Part shown: positions 12,001 through 24,700 of the stretch, piece after piece | Layout: the number at the start of each line of letters is the position of its first letter | How positions within the stretch are numbered: position 1 is the first letter of the stretch | Assembly: GCA_034096865.1 (NCBI GenBank) | Contig: JAWQFJ010028318.1 | Location: forward strand, 15,001-79,000 | Direction of reading: 5' to 3' | From: Theodoxus fluviatilis | Lineage: Eukaryota; Mollusca; Gastropoda; Cycloneritida; Neritidae | Length of the DNA: 64,000 bases | The notes under the pieces: generated by a model | Databases searched by the model: none | Told to the model about the DNA's origin: nothing | The model's input: only the letters and a program-made list of their open reading frames with translations | Translations under genes and position numbers: made by a program

Positions 12001-15000
12001 TCCTAGACATTTAAAATGGGCTAGTAAGCTCGTTTTTCTGTTTAAAACTGATAAATGTGTTCAGTATCCAAAATAAAATTTTAACTGCCAGTACCTATTA
12101 CAAGAAAGCTGGTGCTTTGTTACTTAATGAAGATAGGGGGGAAAGAGAAAAGGTCATTTGTTGAGCTGGGCTTTGATAGTTTTGATCTGTGGGTAATACC
12201 TGTATACTCGGTGCTTTATGCAGATTAATTAACCCCAGCAATCATGTGATCGAGGCTTGTGTCCCTGAATAGGAGATTGAATTTAGCCCTCACTATGGGT
12301 CCCCAAGAAAGTCCCCCTGTGGGTTTGGGGTAAGAATTGACCCACCGCGTCTCCCTACGCGATTCGTAAGAGGTGAATACCTAGGGAAACCGTGGCTTGA
12401 TTAGTGTTTACTCTAAACTGGTCTTTTGATTTTCGTGCGTAATGGCCTTACATAGCCTACAAAGGCTGATAGGCCGTAAAACACCATCCATCCATCCATC
12501 CATCCCCAAGAAAGAATGGGTTGCTCCAGAGACTCATGCCACCAAAGGGTGTCACGGGTCACTTTCTGCTCGGACTTTCACTAGAGATAACAACCTATCC
12601 AATCAAATGAATACAAACAATGTACGAAAATAAAGTAACAACCACAGTTTATTATACAGTTAATTACGTTTCCCCGTTCTCTCACAAAGCAGGATCAAAC
12701 AATAATTCACACACTCACACACACACACCCAGAAAACCAGTAAACAGCACCTAGTCTCACTTGCGACAACGAGCCACAAAGTTAAGCAGTGAAATCTCGG
12801 AATGAAAATCTGTTAACCACAATCACATACGCTACAACTCCGTTATCACAAGAACAAAGTGAAAAATCCTCTTACAATTTCATATCAAATAACTCTCCAA
12901 TGCAAAACAAGATTTTAACTATGCATGAAAGTCAATGGAAATGAATCTTCCTAACCAAGAACGACAACTGTAACCCACCAAAATGTAGGGACAAAAAAAT
13001 TGTCGTTTCAATCAATAATAATACTCTAACGGATCAACATGTAACAACAAGAATGGCCCTTTTCCAAGCAAGATCAACAGCCTTTAAAGCCAGGGAATGT
13101 CGCATGAAATTCAATTAGTGCACCATAATACCTACAACATTGACCTGACAAAGGATCCAACCTCCTCCAGCAACTATCCTCCACCCCTCACAAACTCCGC
13201 CGTACTAGTACAAAATGGTGATGCAATTCCACTTTCAAATGTTTGACAACCAATCGCACAAATTGGCAATGCAGTCACAAAACAGAACTTAACTCCCCCT
13301 GCAATTACTAACAAGTCACCAGACTATTTCTATCACCAGCCATTAACGTCCTAACAACAAAACCCTAATGCTGCAGGAACAAACGGGAACTTAATTTCCG
13401 CTACAATTCCTCACAAAAGGTCAGACTATTAAAATCAACAACAGCTAATGACCGAACAATAAAACGGAACAATGCAAGAACAAACCCGAACTCAATTTCC
13501 CCTGTAATTGTTATGCCATAATGACACCGATCTGACAATGCAGGCACAAAACGGAACTGAATTCCCACTGCAATTTCTCACAAGACGCCAGACTATTATA
13601 ATCAACAAAAGTCAATAACCCTACCAACAAAATTATCTCAGTGACACAATGAAGGAGTTATGCAGACACATCAGGCTCAACTTCAATTTGTACCCACTCG
13701 AGAAGAACCGTTCGATGGACAACATTCGCAGGTAACAGAACTCGCCAAGACAACTCCCCACTGTGGGCCACACAGCGTCACCAACCTCTCAAGCGCAGAG
13801 AGAGGTTACCGAACCAAAGCACAGAGTCGTCCTCTCCATCTGTCCCGTTTTCCTCCTCTCTCCTCTCTCGTCTTTCCCCCTACCCCCTTATCCAATTGCC
13901 CCGTGAGCCCTACTCGACCCACGCGAGCAGCTTGCACGGACGAAACTGTCCCAGTTCACAGTAACGCCATACGTCCGTGCTCGCTGTGAACTCTTCTGAC
14001 ACTAGACGGTTGCTTTGCACGCCGTTCCCTTTCCTAGCGACACACAAACTTTAAAGGCTTGCCGACTACCCCATAGCCAGGAGGTTAAAGGCACACACTC
14101 GCCGGCTTATCACAATTCGACGTGTGACAAAGGGGAAGAAAACCAGTGGCAGTTCCTATCTCTTATGTTCTCCTCCTTCACCACTTCTAGACTCAAACTG
14201 TTGATATTGCTTAACTCATTTGCCTTTAACATCATTTCCGAAACTCTTTATCTCTGTCATGGATCTTGCTTCTTTTTTAAATTCATTTTATTCATTGGCT
14301 TTCACATTTTGTTTTGATGAATTCTTACTTTTTCAAGAACAGCATGTCTCTGTTGCAGGAACACAACAGCACCTGTATCAAGTACCCCATGCGTTGCCCC
14401 CACTGTAACAAGAACAAGATACCTAGAGAGAAGGCAAGTAGCAGTGACTATAATAGTGGTGACAANNNNNNNNNNAGCACCTGTATCAAGTACCCCACGC
14501 GTTGCCCCCACTGTAACAAGAACAAGATACCTAGAGAGAAGGCAAGTAGCAGTGACTATAATAGTGGTGACAACAGCACCTGTATCAAGTACCCCACGCG
14601 TTGCCCCCACTGTAACAAGAACAAGATACCTAGAGAGAAGGCAAGTAGCAGTGACTATAATAGTGGTGACAATAGCACCTGTATCAAGTACCCCACGCGT
14701 TGCCCCCACTGTAACAAGAACAAGATACCTAGAGAGAAGGCAAGTAGCAGTGACTATAATAGTGGTGACAATAGCACCTGTATCAAGTACCCCACGCGTT
14801 GCCCCCACTGTAACAAGAACAAGATACCTAGAGAGAAGGCAAGTAGCAGTGACTATAATAGTGGTGACAATAGCACCTGTATCAAGTACCCCACGCGTTG
14901 CCCCCACTGTAACAAGAACAAGATACCTAGAGAGAAGGCAAGTAGCAGTGACTATAATAGTGGTGACAATAGCACCTGTATCAAGTACCCCACGCGTTGC

Positions 15001-18000
15001 CCCCACTGTAACAAGAACAAGATACCTAGAGAGAAGGCAAGTAGCAGTGACTATAATAGTGGTGACAATAGCACCTGTATCAAGTACCCCACGCGTTGCC
15101 CCCACTGTAACAAGAACAAGATACCTAGAGAGAAGGCAAGTAGCAGTGACTATAATAGTGGTGACAATAGCACCTGTATCAAGTACCCCACGCGTTGCCC
15201 CCACTGTAACAAGAACAAGATACCTAGAGAGAAGGCAAGTAGCAGTGACTATAATAGTGGTGACAACAGCACCTGTATCAAGTACCCCACGCGTTGCCCC
15301 CACTGTAACAAGAACAAGATACCTAGAGAGAAGGCAAGTAGCAGTGACTATAATAGTGGTGACAACAGCACCTGTATCAAGTACCCCACGCGTTGCCCCC
15401 ACTGTAACAAGAACAAGATACCTAGAGAGAAGGCAAGTAGCAGTGACTATAATAGTGGTGACAACAGCACCTGTATCAAGTACCCCACGCGTTGCCCCCA
15501 CTGTAACAAGAACAAGATACCTAGAGAGAAGGCAAGTAGCAGTGACTATAATAGTGGTGACAATAGCACCTGTATCAAGTACCCCACGCGTTGCCCCCAC
15601 TGTAACAAGAACAAGATACCTAGAGAGAAGGCAAGTAGCAGTGACTATAATAGTGGTGACAATAGCACCTGTATCAAGTACCCCACGCGTTGCCCCCACT
15701 GTAACAAGAACAAGATACCTAGAGAGAAGGCAAGTAGCAGTGACTATAATAGTGGTGACAACAGCACCTGTATCAAGTACCCCACGCGTTGCCCCCACTG
15801 TAACAAGAACAAGATACCTAGAGAGAAGGCAAGTAGCAGTGACTATAATAGTGGTGACAACAGCACCTGTATCAAGTACCCCACGCGTTGCCCCCACTGT
15901 AACAAGAACAAGATACCTAGAGAGAAGGCAAGTAGCAGTGACTATAATAGTGGTGACAATAGCACCTGTATCAAGTACCCCACGCGTTGCCCCCACTGTA
16001 ACAAGAACAAGATACCTAGAGAGAAGGCAAGTAGCAGTGACTATAATAGTGGTGACAACAGCACCTGTATCAAGTACCCCACGCGTTGCCCCCACTGTAA
16101 CAAGAACAAGATACCTAGAGAGAAGGCAAGTAGCAGTGACTATAATAGTGGTGACAACAGCACCTGTATCAAGTACCCCACGCGTTGCCCCCACTGTAAC
16201 AAGAACAAGATACCTAGAGAGAAGGCAAGTAGCAGTGACTATAATAGTGGTGACAATAGCACCTGTATCAAGTACCCCACGCGTTGCCCCCACTGTAACA
16301 AGAACAAGATACCTAGAGAGAAGGCAAGTAGCAGTGACTATAATAGTGGTGACAACAGCACCTGTATCAAGTACCCCACGCGTTGCCCCCACTGTAACAA
16401 GAACAAGATACCTAGAGAGAAGGCAAGTAGCAGTGACTATAATAGTGGTGACAACAGCACCTGTATCAAGTACCCCACGCGTTGCCCCCACTGTAACAAG
16501 AACAAGATACCTAGAGAGAAGGCAAGTAGCAGTGACTATAATAGTGGTGACAATAGCACCTGTATCAAGTACCCCACGCGTTGCCCCCACTGTAACAAGA
16601 ACAAGATACCTAGAGAGAAGGCAAGTAGCAGTGACTATAATAGTGGTGACAATAGCACCTGTATCAAGTACCCCATGCGTTGCCCCCACTGTAACAAGAA
16701 CAAGATACCTAGAGAGAAGGCAAGTAGCAGTGACTATAATAGTGGTGACAATAGCACCTGTATCAAGTACCCCACGCGTTGCCCCCACTGTAACAAGAAC
16801 AAGATACCTAGAGAGAAGGCAAGTAGCAGTGACTATAATAGTGGTGACAATAGCACCTGTATCAAGTACCCCACGCGTTGCCCCCACTGTAACAAGAACA
16901 AGATACCTAGAGAGAAGGCAAGTAGCAGTGACTATAATAGTGGTGACAACAGCACCTGTATCAAGTACCCCACGCGTTGCCCCCACTGTAACAAGAACAA
17001 GATACCTAGAGAGAAGGCAAGTAGCAGTGACTATAATAGTGGTGACAATAGCACCTGTATCAAGTACCCCACGCGTTGCCCCCACTGTAACAAGAACAAG
17101 ATACCTAGAGAGAAGGCAAGTAGCAGTGACTATAATAGTGGTGACAACAGCACCTGTATCAAGTACCCCACGCGTTGCCCCCACTGTAACAAGAACAAGA
17201 TACCTAGAGAGAAGGCAAGTAGCAGTGACTATAATAGTGGTGACAACAGCACCTGTATCAAGTACCCCACGCGTTGCCCCCACTGTAACAAGAACAAGAT
17301 ACCTAGAGAGAAGGCAAGTAGCAGTGACTATAATAGTGGTGACAATAGCACCTGTATCAAGTACCCCACGCGTTGCCCCCACTGTAACAAGAACAAGATA
17401 CCTAGAGAGAAGGCAAGTAGCAGTGACTATAATAGTGGTGACAATAGCACCTGTATCAAGTACCCCACGCGTTGCCCCCACTGTAACAAGAACAAGATAC
17501 CTAGGGAGAAGGCAAGTAGCAGTGACTATAATAGTGGTGACAATAGCACCTGTATCAAGTACCCCACGCGTTGCCCCCACTGTAACAAGAACAAGATACC
17601 TAGAGAGAAGGCAAGTAGCAGTGACTATAATAGTGGTGACAACAGCACCTGTATCAAGTACCCCACGCGTTGCCCCCACTGTAACAAGAACAAGATACCT
17701 AGGGAGAAGGCAAGTAGCAGTGACTATAATAGTGGTGACAATAGCACCTGTATCAAGTACCCCACGCGTTGCCCCCACTGTAACAAGAACAAGATACCTA
17801 GAGAGAAGGCAAGTAGCAGTGACTATAATAGTGGTGACAACAGCACCTGTATCAAGTACCCCACGCGTTGCCCCCACTGTAACAAGAACAAGATACCTAG
17901 GGAGAAGGCAAGTAGCAGTGACTATAATAGTGGTGACAACAGCACCTGTATCAAGTACCCCACGCGTTGCCCCCACTGTAACAAGAACAAGATACCTAGA

Positions 18001-21000
18001 GAGAAGGCAAGTAGCAGTGACTATAATAGTGGTGACAATAGCACCTGTATCAAGTACCCCACGCGTTGCCCCCACTGTAACAAGAACAAGATACCTAGAG
18101 AGAAGGCAAGTAGCAGTGACTATAATAGTGGTGACAACAGCACCTGTATCAAGTACCCCACGCGTTGCCCCCACTGTAACAAGAACAAGATACCTAGAGA
18201 GAAGGCAAGTAGCAGTGACTATAATAGTGGTGACAATAGCACCTGTATCAAGTACCCCACGCGTTGCCCCCACTGTAACAAGAACAAGATACCTAGAGAG
18301 AAGGCAAGTAGCAGTGACTATAATAGTGGTGACAATAGCACCTGTATCAAGAACCCCATGCGTTGCCCCCACTGTAACAAGAACAAGATACCTAGAGAGA
18401 AGGCAAGTAGCAGTGACTATAATAGTGGTGACAACAGCACCTGTATCAAGTACCCCACGCGTTGCCCCCACTGTAACAAGAACAAGATACCTAGAGAGAA
18501 GGCAAGTAGCAGTGACTATAATAGTGGTGACAATAGCACCTGTATCAAGTACCCCACGCGTTGCCCCCACTGTAACAAGAACAAGATACCTAGAGAGAAG
18601 GCAAGTAGCAGTGACTATAATAGTGGTGACAACAGCAGTAGTGACAATAGCAGTGGTGACAATAGTAGTGGTGACAATAGCAGTGGTGACAACAATGGCA
18701 GTGTCAATAGTAGCGATAGTAGCAGTGACAATAATAGTGACAATGGTAGTAGTAGAAGTAGTAGTAGTAGCATCAGCAGTAGTAGTTGTAGAAGTATTAG
18801 TTGTTGTTTGTATACATGTGCTATCACACTACATTAGCATGCTCACTGTGCTACTTTATTCCTAAATTGAAAAGGTATACTCAGGGATGAAAATCTTCCG
18901 CTGATCGGCGGATTTCTGCAGATTTTCCCGCCGATTTGGTCACCCGCATGGTTCATGTAAATCCATAGAGAAGATTGGAGGGGGTGTTTCATATGTGTGA
19001 GTCTTTGTCAGGTCAACCGAGGATCGAGATTAGATTTTAAATTTAAGTGAAGTGCCTTCTATCGAGTCAGTGATGGCGAGCGACGCTGTGGTAGCATCCA
19101 ATGACGTGGATCTGACACTGAGAGAACAATGACACTCATCTCTCTCTATAGGATGAGTGTCTATAGAGAGACATTGTTTTCATAGCTCTAAGGCATTTGC
19201 CATGATGCACTTCAGCTCAGCAGTCATGCTAATTCTAACCGTTACCGCCCCCCACTTAGTTAAAAGTGAAATATTCAGTACATGCAAGCAGATACTTCAC
19301 CTCATTTACCCTTTCCCTTTATGTTGACAAAATGTGTTTTAAATGCCAGGAAATTGTTTCTAAGCGCCTCAAAATTGCTGAAAATTGTTTTTGCGTTGCG
19401 TTGCACAACCCAGTGGGGCAATGACCATCCAGCACACCACTGGGGCCTCGGTGGCCCCTGGACCCCGGCCTTTTTTCCTTTTTTTCCTCTAACTCTCCGC
19501 CGTTTTCATCCCTGTATACTCCAAATTTAAAGATACAAGTGATGTGCATGTTCCAAGTGCTTATGGGAGACAAACCACAACATTCTTGGAAGTCAATCTG
19601 AAAATCAGAATTGAGGTGCTTGGGGTCTCATCTCTGTTGTCAGGTGTAGGGTTGTATAGAGAGTGTAGTGTTGTATGGAGAGTGCAGGGTTGTATGGAGA
19701 GTGCAGGGTTGTATAGAGAATGTAGTGTTGTATAGAGAGTGCAGGGTTGTATGGAGAGTGCAGGGTTGTATAGAGAATGTAGTGTTGTATAGAGAGTGCA
19801 GGGTTGTATGGAGAGTGCAGGGTTGTATAGAGAATGTAGTGTTGTATAGAGAGTGCAGGGTTGTATGGAGAGTGCAGGGTTGTATGGAGAGTGCAGGGTT
19901 GTATGGAGAGTGTAGGGTTGTATAGAGAATGTAGGGTTGTATAGAGAGTGCAGGGTTGTATGGAGAGTGCAGGGTTGTATGGAGAGTGTAGGGTTGTATA
20001 GAGAATGTAGGGTTGTATGGAGAGTGTAGGGTTGTATGGAGAGTGTAGGGTTGTATAGAGAATGTAGGGTTGTATGGAGAGTGTAGGGTTGTATGGAGAG
20101 TGCAGGGTTGTATAGAGAGTGTAAGGTTGTGTGGAGAGTGCAGGGTTGTATGGAGAGTGCAGGGTTGTATGGAGAGTGTAGGGTTGTATAGAGAATGTAG
20201 GGTTGTATGGAGAGTGTAGGGTTGTATGGAGAGTGTAGGGTTGTATAGAGAATGTAGGGTTGTATGGAGAGTGTAGGGTTGTATGGAGAGTGCAGGGTTG
20301 TATAGAGAGTGTAAGGTTGTGTGGAGAGTGCAGGGTTGTATGGAGAGTGCAGGGTTGTATGGAGAGTGCAGGGTTGTATGGAGAGTGCAGGGTTGTATGG
20401 AGAGTGCAGGGTTGTATGGAGAGTGCAGGTCATGGAAAACCTGGAAAGTCATGGAATTTGATTTTTTATTTTTCAGGCCTGGAAAATCATGGAATTTCAA
20501 TTTAAGTCATTGAAAGTCATGGAATTTAATTAATAAATAAAAAGAAAGAAAAAAATGATGTTTTCTAGGCTGTGCTTCGCGCGATACTCTCAATCTATTT
20601 TTACACGCTGTGAACAACAGGAAAGCGTGCCCTTGCATCCCATTGGTTAATTTTGAAGGCTCGTTTGTCAGTTTTTGAATCAATCTGCTGTAAAATATAA
20701 TAAAAAGAATTAGAACTTTTTTACAAGGGGTGTATTGTGCGTGAGTTTGGTCGTGCGCCATACACTTTTCTCTTTAAAACTGTCATGTATCACAGTACGC
20801 TAAGTCATGGAAAATGTTATTGAGGCTCATGGAAAGTCATGGAAAAGTCATGGAATTTTGTTTCAAAAACCTGTACGAACCCTGTGTATGGAGAGTGCAG
20901 GGTTGTATGGAGAATGCAGGGTTGTATGGAGAGTGCAGGGCTGTATGGAGAATGCAGGGTTGTATGGAGAGTGCAGGGCTGTATGGAGAGTGTAGGGTTG

Positions 21001-21742
21001 TATGGAGAGTGCAGGGTTGTATGGAGAGTGCAGGGTTGTATGGAGAGTAGGGTTGTATAGAGAGTGCAGGGTTGTATGGAGAGTAGGGTTGTATAGAGAG
21101 TGCAGGGTTGTATGGAGAGTGCAGGGCTGTATGGAGAGTGCAGGGTTGTATGGAGAGTAGGGTTGTATGGAGAGTGCAGGGTTGTATGGAGAGTAGGGTT
21201 GTATGGAGAGTAGGGTTGTATAGAGAGTGTAGGGTTGTATGGAGAGTGTAGGGTTGTATGGAGAGTGCAGGGTTGTATGGAGAGTGCAGGGTTGTATGGA
21301 GAGTGCAGGGTTGTATGGAGAGTAGGGTTGTATAGAGAGTGCAGGGTTGTATGGAGAGTAGGGTTGTATAGAGAGTGCAGGGTTGTATGGAGAGTGCAGG
21401 GCTGTATGGAGAGTGCAGGGTTGTATGGAGAGTAGGGTTGTATAGAGAGTGCAGGGTTGTATAGAGAGTGCAGGGTTGTATGGAGAGTGCAGGGTTGTAT
21501 AGAGAGTGCAGGGTTGTATGGAGAGTGCAGGGTTGTATGGAGAGTGCAGGGTTGTATAGAGAGTAGGGTTTTATGGAGAGTGCAGGGTTGTATAGCGATA
21601 GCCGTGCAAGCATCTCAAGCCTGGTGTCTCCTTTGTCCTTGCAGATGGAATTCCACATGATGCAGGAATGCAGTCGCAGAGTGGTCACCTGCCCAGTTGG
21701 TTGTTCCATCCAGGTACAGTTGTGTGTGTGTGTGTGCGTAAG

Positions 21743-21774
<32 letters not shown>

Positions 21775-24700
21775 CATGCATGTGTGTGCGTGTGTGTGTG
21801 CGCATCTGTGTCAGTGTGTGTTTTCTATCGTTGCCTGAATACCCCCTAGCTGGTATACATGTACAATTGATCTCTAAGTAATTGATCTCTACATGTTTTT
21901 GTGGGATTTTACAGCTGTGACTGGTAACTGCAAATGATTGGTGACGAAGCACCAAGAGTGTTTGACTGATAACTGTGATGGAACCCTGTAACTGAAGCAT
22001 TTTGGATGTGGCAAGACTGTGTTGAAAGGTTGTGTGTAACAAGGACTGATCCAGAGTGATAGATTAGAACTGACTGGTGACTTTGTGTGTGACTGAAGAC
22101 TGGGTGTGACTGAGGACTGGGTGTGACGGAGGACTGGGTGTGACTGAGGACTGGGTGTGACTGAGGACTGGGTGTGACTGAGGACTCGGTGTGACTGAGG
22201 ACTGGGTGTGACTGGACTTCTGAAGACTCTGAGTGTGACTGATGAGTGAATGTGACTGAAGATGGTGTGTGACTGAAAATAGGGTGTGTGACTTAAGACT
22301 GGATGTGACTGAAGACTGGGTGTGACTGAAGACAGGGTGTGACTGAAAACTGGGTGTGACTGAAAACTGGGTGTGATTAAAGACCGGATGTGACTGAAGA
22401 TTATGGGTGTGACTGAAGACCAAGTGGAAGACTAAAGACGAAGTGTGTGACTGAGGACTGGGTGTGTGATTTGACAACTGGGTGTGTGACTGAAGACGAA
22501 GTGTGTGACAGAAGACTGGATGTTACTGAAAACTGAGTGTGTGACTGAATACTGAATGTGACTGGTTGTGACGGGGGACTGGATGTTACTGAAAACTGAG
22601 TGTGTGACTGAATACTGAATGTGACTGGTTGTGACGGAGGACTGGATGTTACTGAAAACTGAGTGTGTGACTGAAGACTGAATGTGACTGGTTGTGACGG
22701 AGGACTGGATGTGATTGACAACTGAGTGTGTGACAGAAGACTGGATGTGACTGAAGACTGAGTGTGTGACTAAAGACTGATGTAACTGCGGTTGTGACTG
22801 GTTGTCACTGAGGACTGTGGATGTGACTGAAGACTGGGTGTGTGAGTGAAGACTTGGTGTGTGACTGAAGACTAGGTGTGTGACTGAAGACTGGGTGTGT
22901 GACTGTAGACTGGGTGTGACTGAAGACAGTGTGTGACTGAAGACTGAGTGTGTGACTGAAGACTGGGTGTGTGACTGAGGACTGGGTATGTGACTGAAGA
23001 CTGGGTGTGTGATTGAAGACTTGAGAGTGTGGCTGAAGACTGGGTGTGGCTGAAGACAGTGTGTGACTGAAGACTGAGTGTGTGACTGAAGACTGAGTGT
23101 GTGACTGAAGACTGGGTGTGTGACTGAGGACTGGGTGTGTGACTGAGGACTGGGTGTGTGACTGAAGACTGGGTGTGACTGAAGACTGGGTGTGTGACTG
23201 AAGACTGGGTGTGACTAAAGACTAAGTGTTTGACTGAAGACTGGGTGTGACTAAAGACTAAGTGTTTGACTGAAGACTGGGTGTGACTGAAGACTGAGTG
23301 TGTGACTGAGGACTGGATGTGACTGATGACTGTGGATGTGAATGAAAACTAGGAATGAAAACCATTACTGAAGACCTTTGCCTGAAGTCTGTGAATATTG
23401 GTATCAACAGGTGACAGCGGACCAGTTCCACAAGCACATCTTGGAGAAGGAGGGACAGCACCTAGCGTGGGTGCTGCAGAAGATGGGAGATCTGGAGCGC
23501 CAGGTGGGGATGGCTGCTACGGAACCCACTGCATCGGCAGATCTGGTGCGCATGGCCTCTGCCATCGGCGAGCTGCAGCAGCAGGTGCAGACCCTGTTGC
23601 CTGGGGGGCAGGCTACCCCCCAGTCCCCCTCACAGTCCCCCTCACAGTCCACCACTCAGAACAACATTCCCCAGCGTATGGAGGTAGGTGTGGCAGTGTC
23701 CCTCCTGTCTCTTCCACCCCATGCTCCATCCTTCTTGTAATGATCATCAAGTACTGTTCTCTCCCCATCACTTTTCTGTCCTGTCTTGCCCTGTCTTACT
23801 CTCCCCTCCCCTCCCCTCCCCTCCCCTCCCCTCCCCTCCCCTCCCCTCCCATCCCTCCCCCCCCTCCCCTCCCCCTCCCTCCATCTCCCCCCCCCTCTCC
23901 CTCCCTCCCCTCCCCTCCCCTACCCCTCCCCTCCCCCATTCCCCTCCCCTATCCCCTCCCCTCCCCTCCCCTACCCTCCCCTCTCCTCCCCTGCCTCCCA
24001 TCTACCTCTCCTCTCCTCTTCCTCTCCTCTCCTCCTCCACTCTCCTCTCCTCTCCTCCCATCCTCCCCTCCCCTTCCCCTCCCCTCCCCCTCCCCTCCCC
24101 TCCCCCCCATCCCATCCCCTCCCCTCCCCTCCCCTTCCCACTCCCCTACCCCTCCCCTCCCCTCCCCTCCCTCCCACTCCATCCCTCCCCTCCCCTCCCC
24201 CTCCTCTCCTCTCCTCTCCTCTCCTCTCCTCTCCTCTCCTCTCCTCTCCTCCACTTGGTATTTAAATGATGTTGTTTTTCTTATATGTCTATTCTCCAAA
24301 CCACTGGTTTGTTTTGCTTTGCTTTGCTTTGTAATTTGTCTTGAGTCCTCCACTTCTTCTGCAGTCTCCTCTTCCTCTGCCTCCCCCCTTTTTTTGGTCC
24401 TCCCTGCGTCTTGCACGTTTATGTGTCTCCTTCTTCTCCCTTGCTATTAGGGAATTTGAATATTAATGCAAACAAGTACTTATGGAACTAAAGATATAAG
24501 ACTGAGTGGTTGGTTGGTCTTCCACCCCTTAGTAGACCCCTTGGTGTGAGACTTCAGCATGATACTTTACGTAAAAGGTCATTTCCAACCAGAAGATTGA
24601 GGTGAATACCTTTTGAGTCTGTCAACCTTATGTGACTTCATTCTGCAGCACCTCTGATGAGGTTGAAAAAAAAAGTACAAATCTTTGTAGTCTTGCTTGC

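Larger units (their letters stand above)
11458..14358 (+). other. TRAF intron with three inserted elements
   Basis: 2.9-kb intron holding a 438-bp MITE (11660-12097), a SINE-like retroposon (12312-12502) and a 1.58-kb element (12550-14129). The remaining sequence shows no gene. The acceptor is CTGTTGCAG. Confidence 0.75.

Noticed and set aside
14302..18865. Three ORFs of over 1,400 codons on both strands across the 99-bp array
   Set aside because: Only the frame entered from the exon at 14359 matches a TRAF finger. The minus-strand and second + frames are open simply because a stop-free 99-bp unit is repeated.
19561..22042. Minus-strand ORFs of 286-401 codons with an [13 protein letters not shown] pattern
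   Set aside because: Translations of the 19-bp minisatellite, alternating frames, with no start context or domain.
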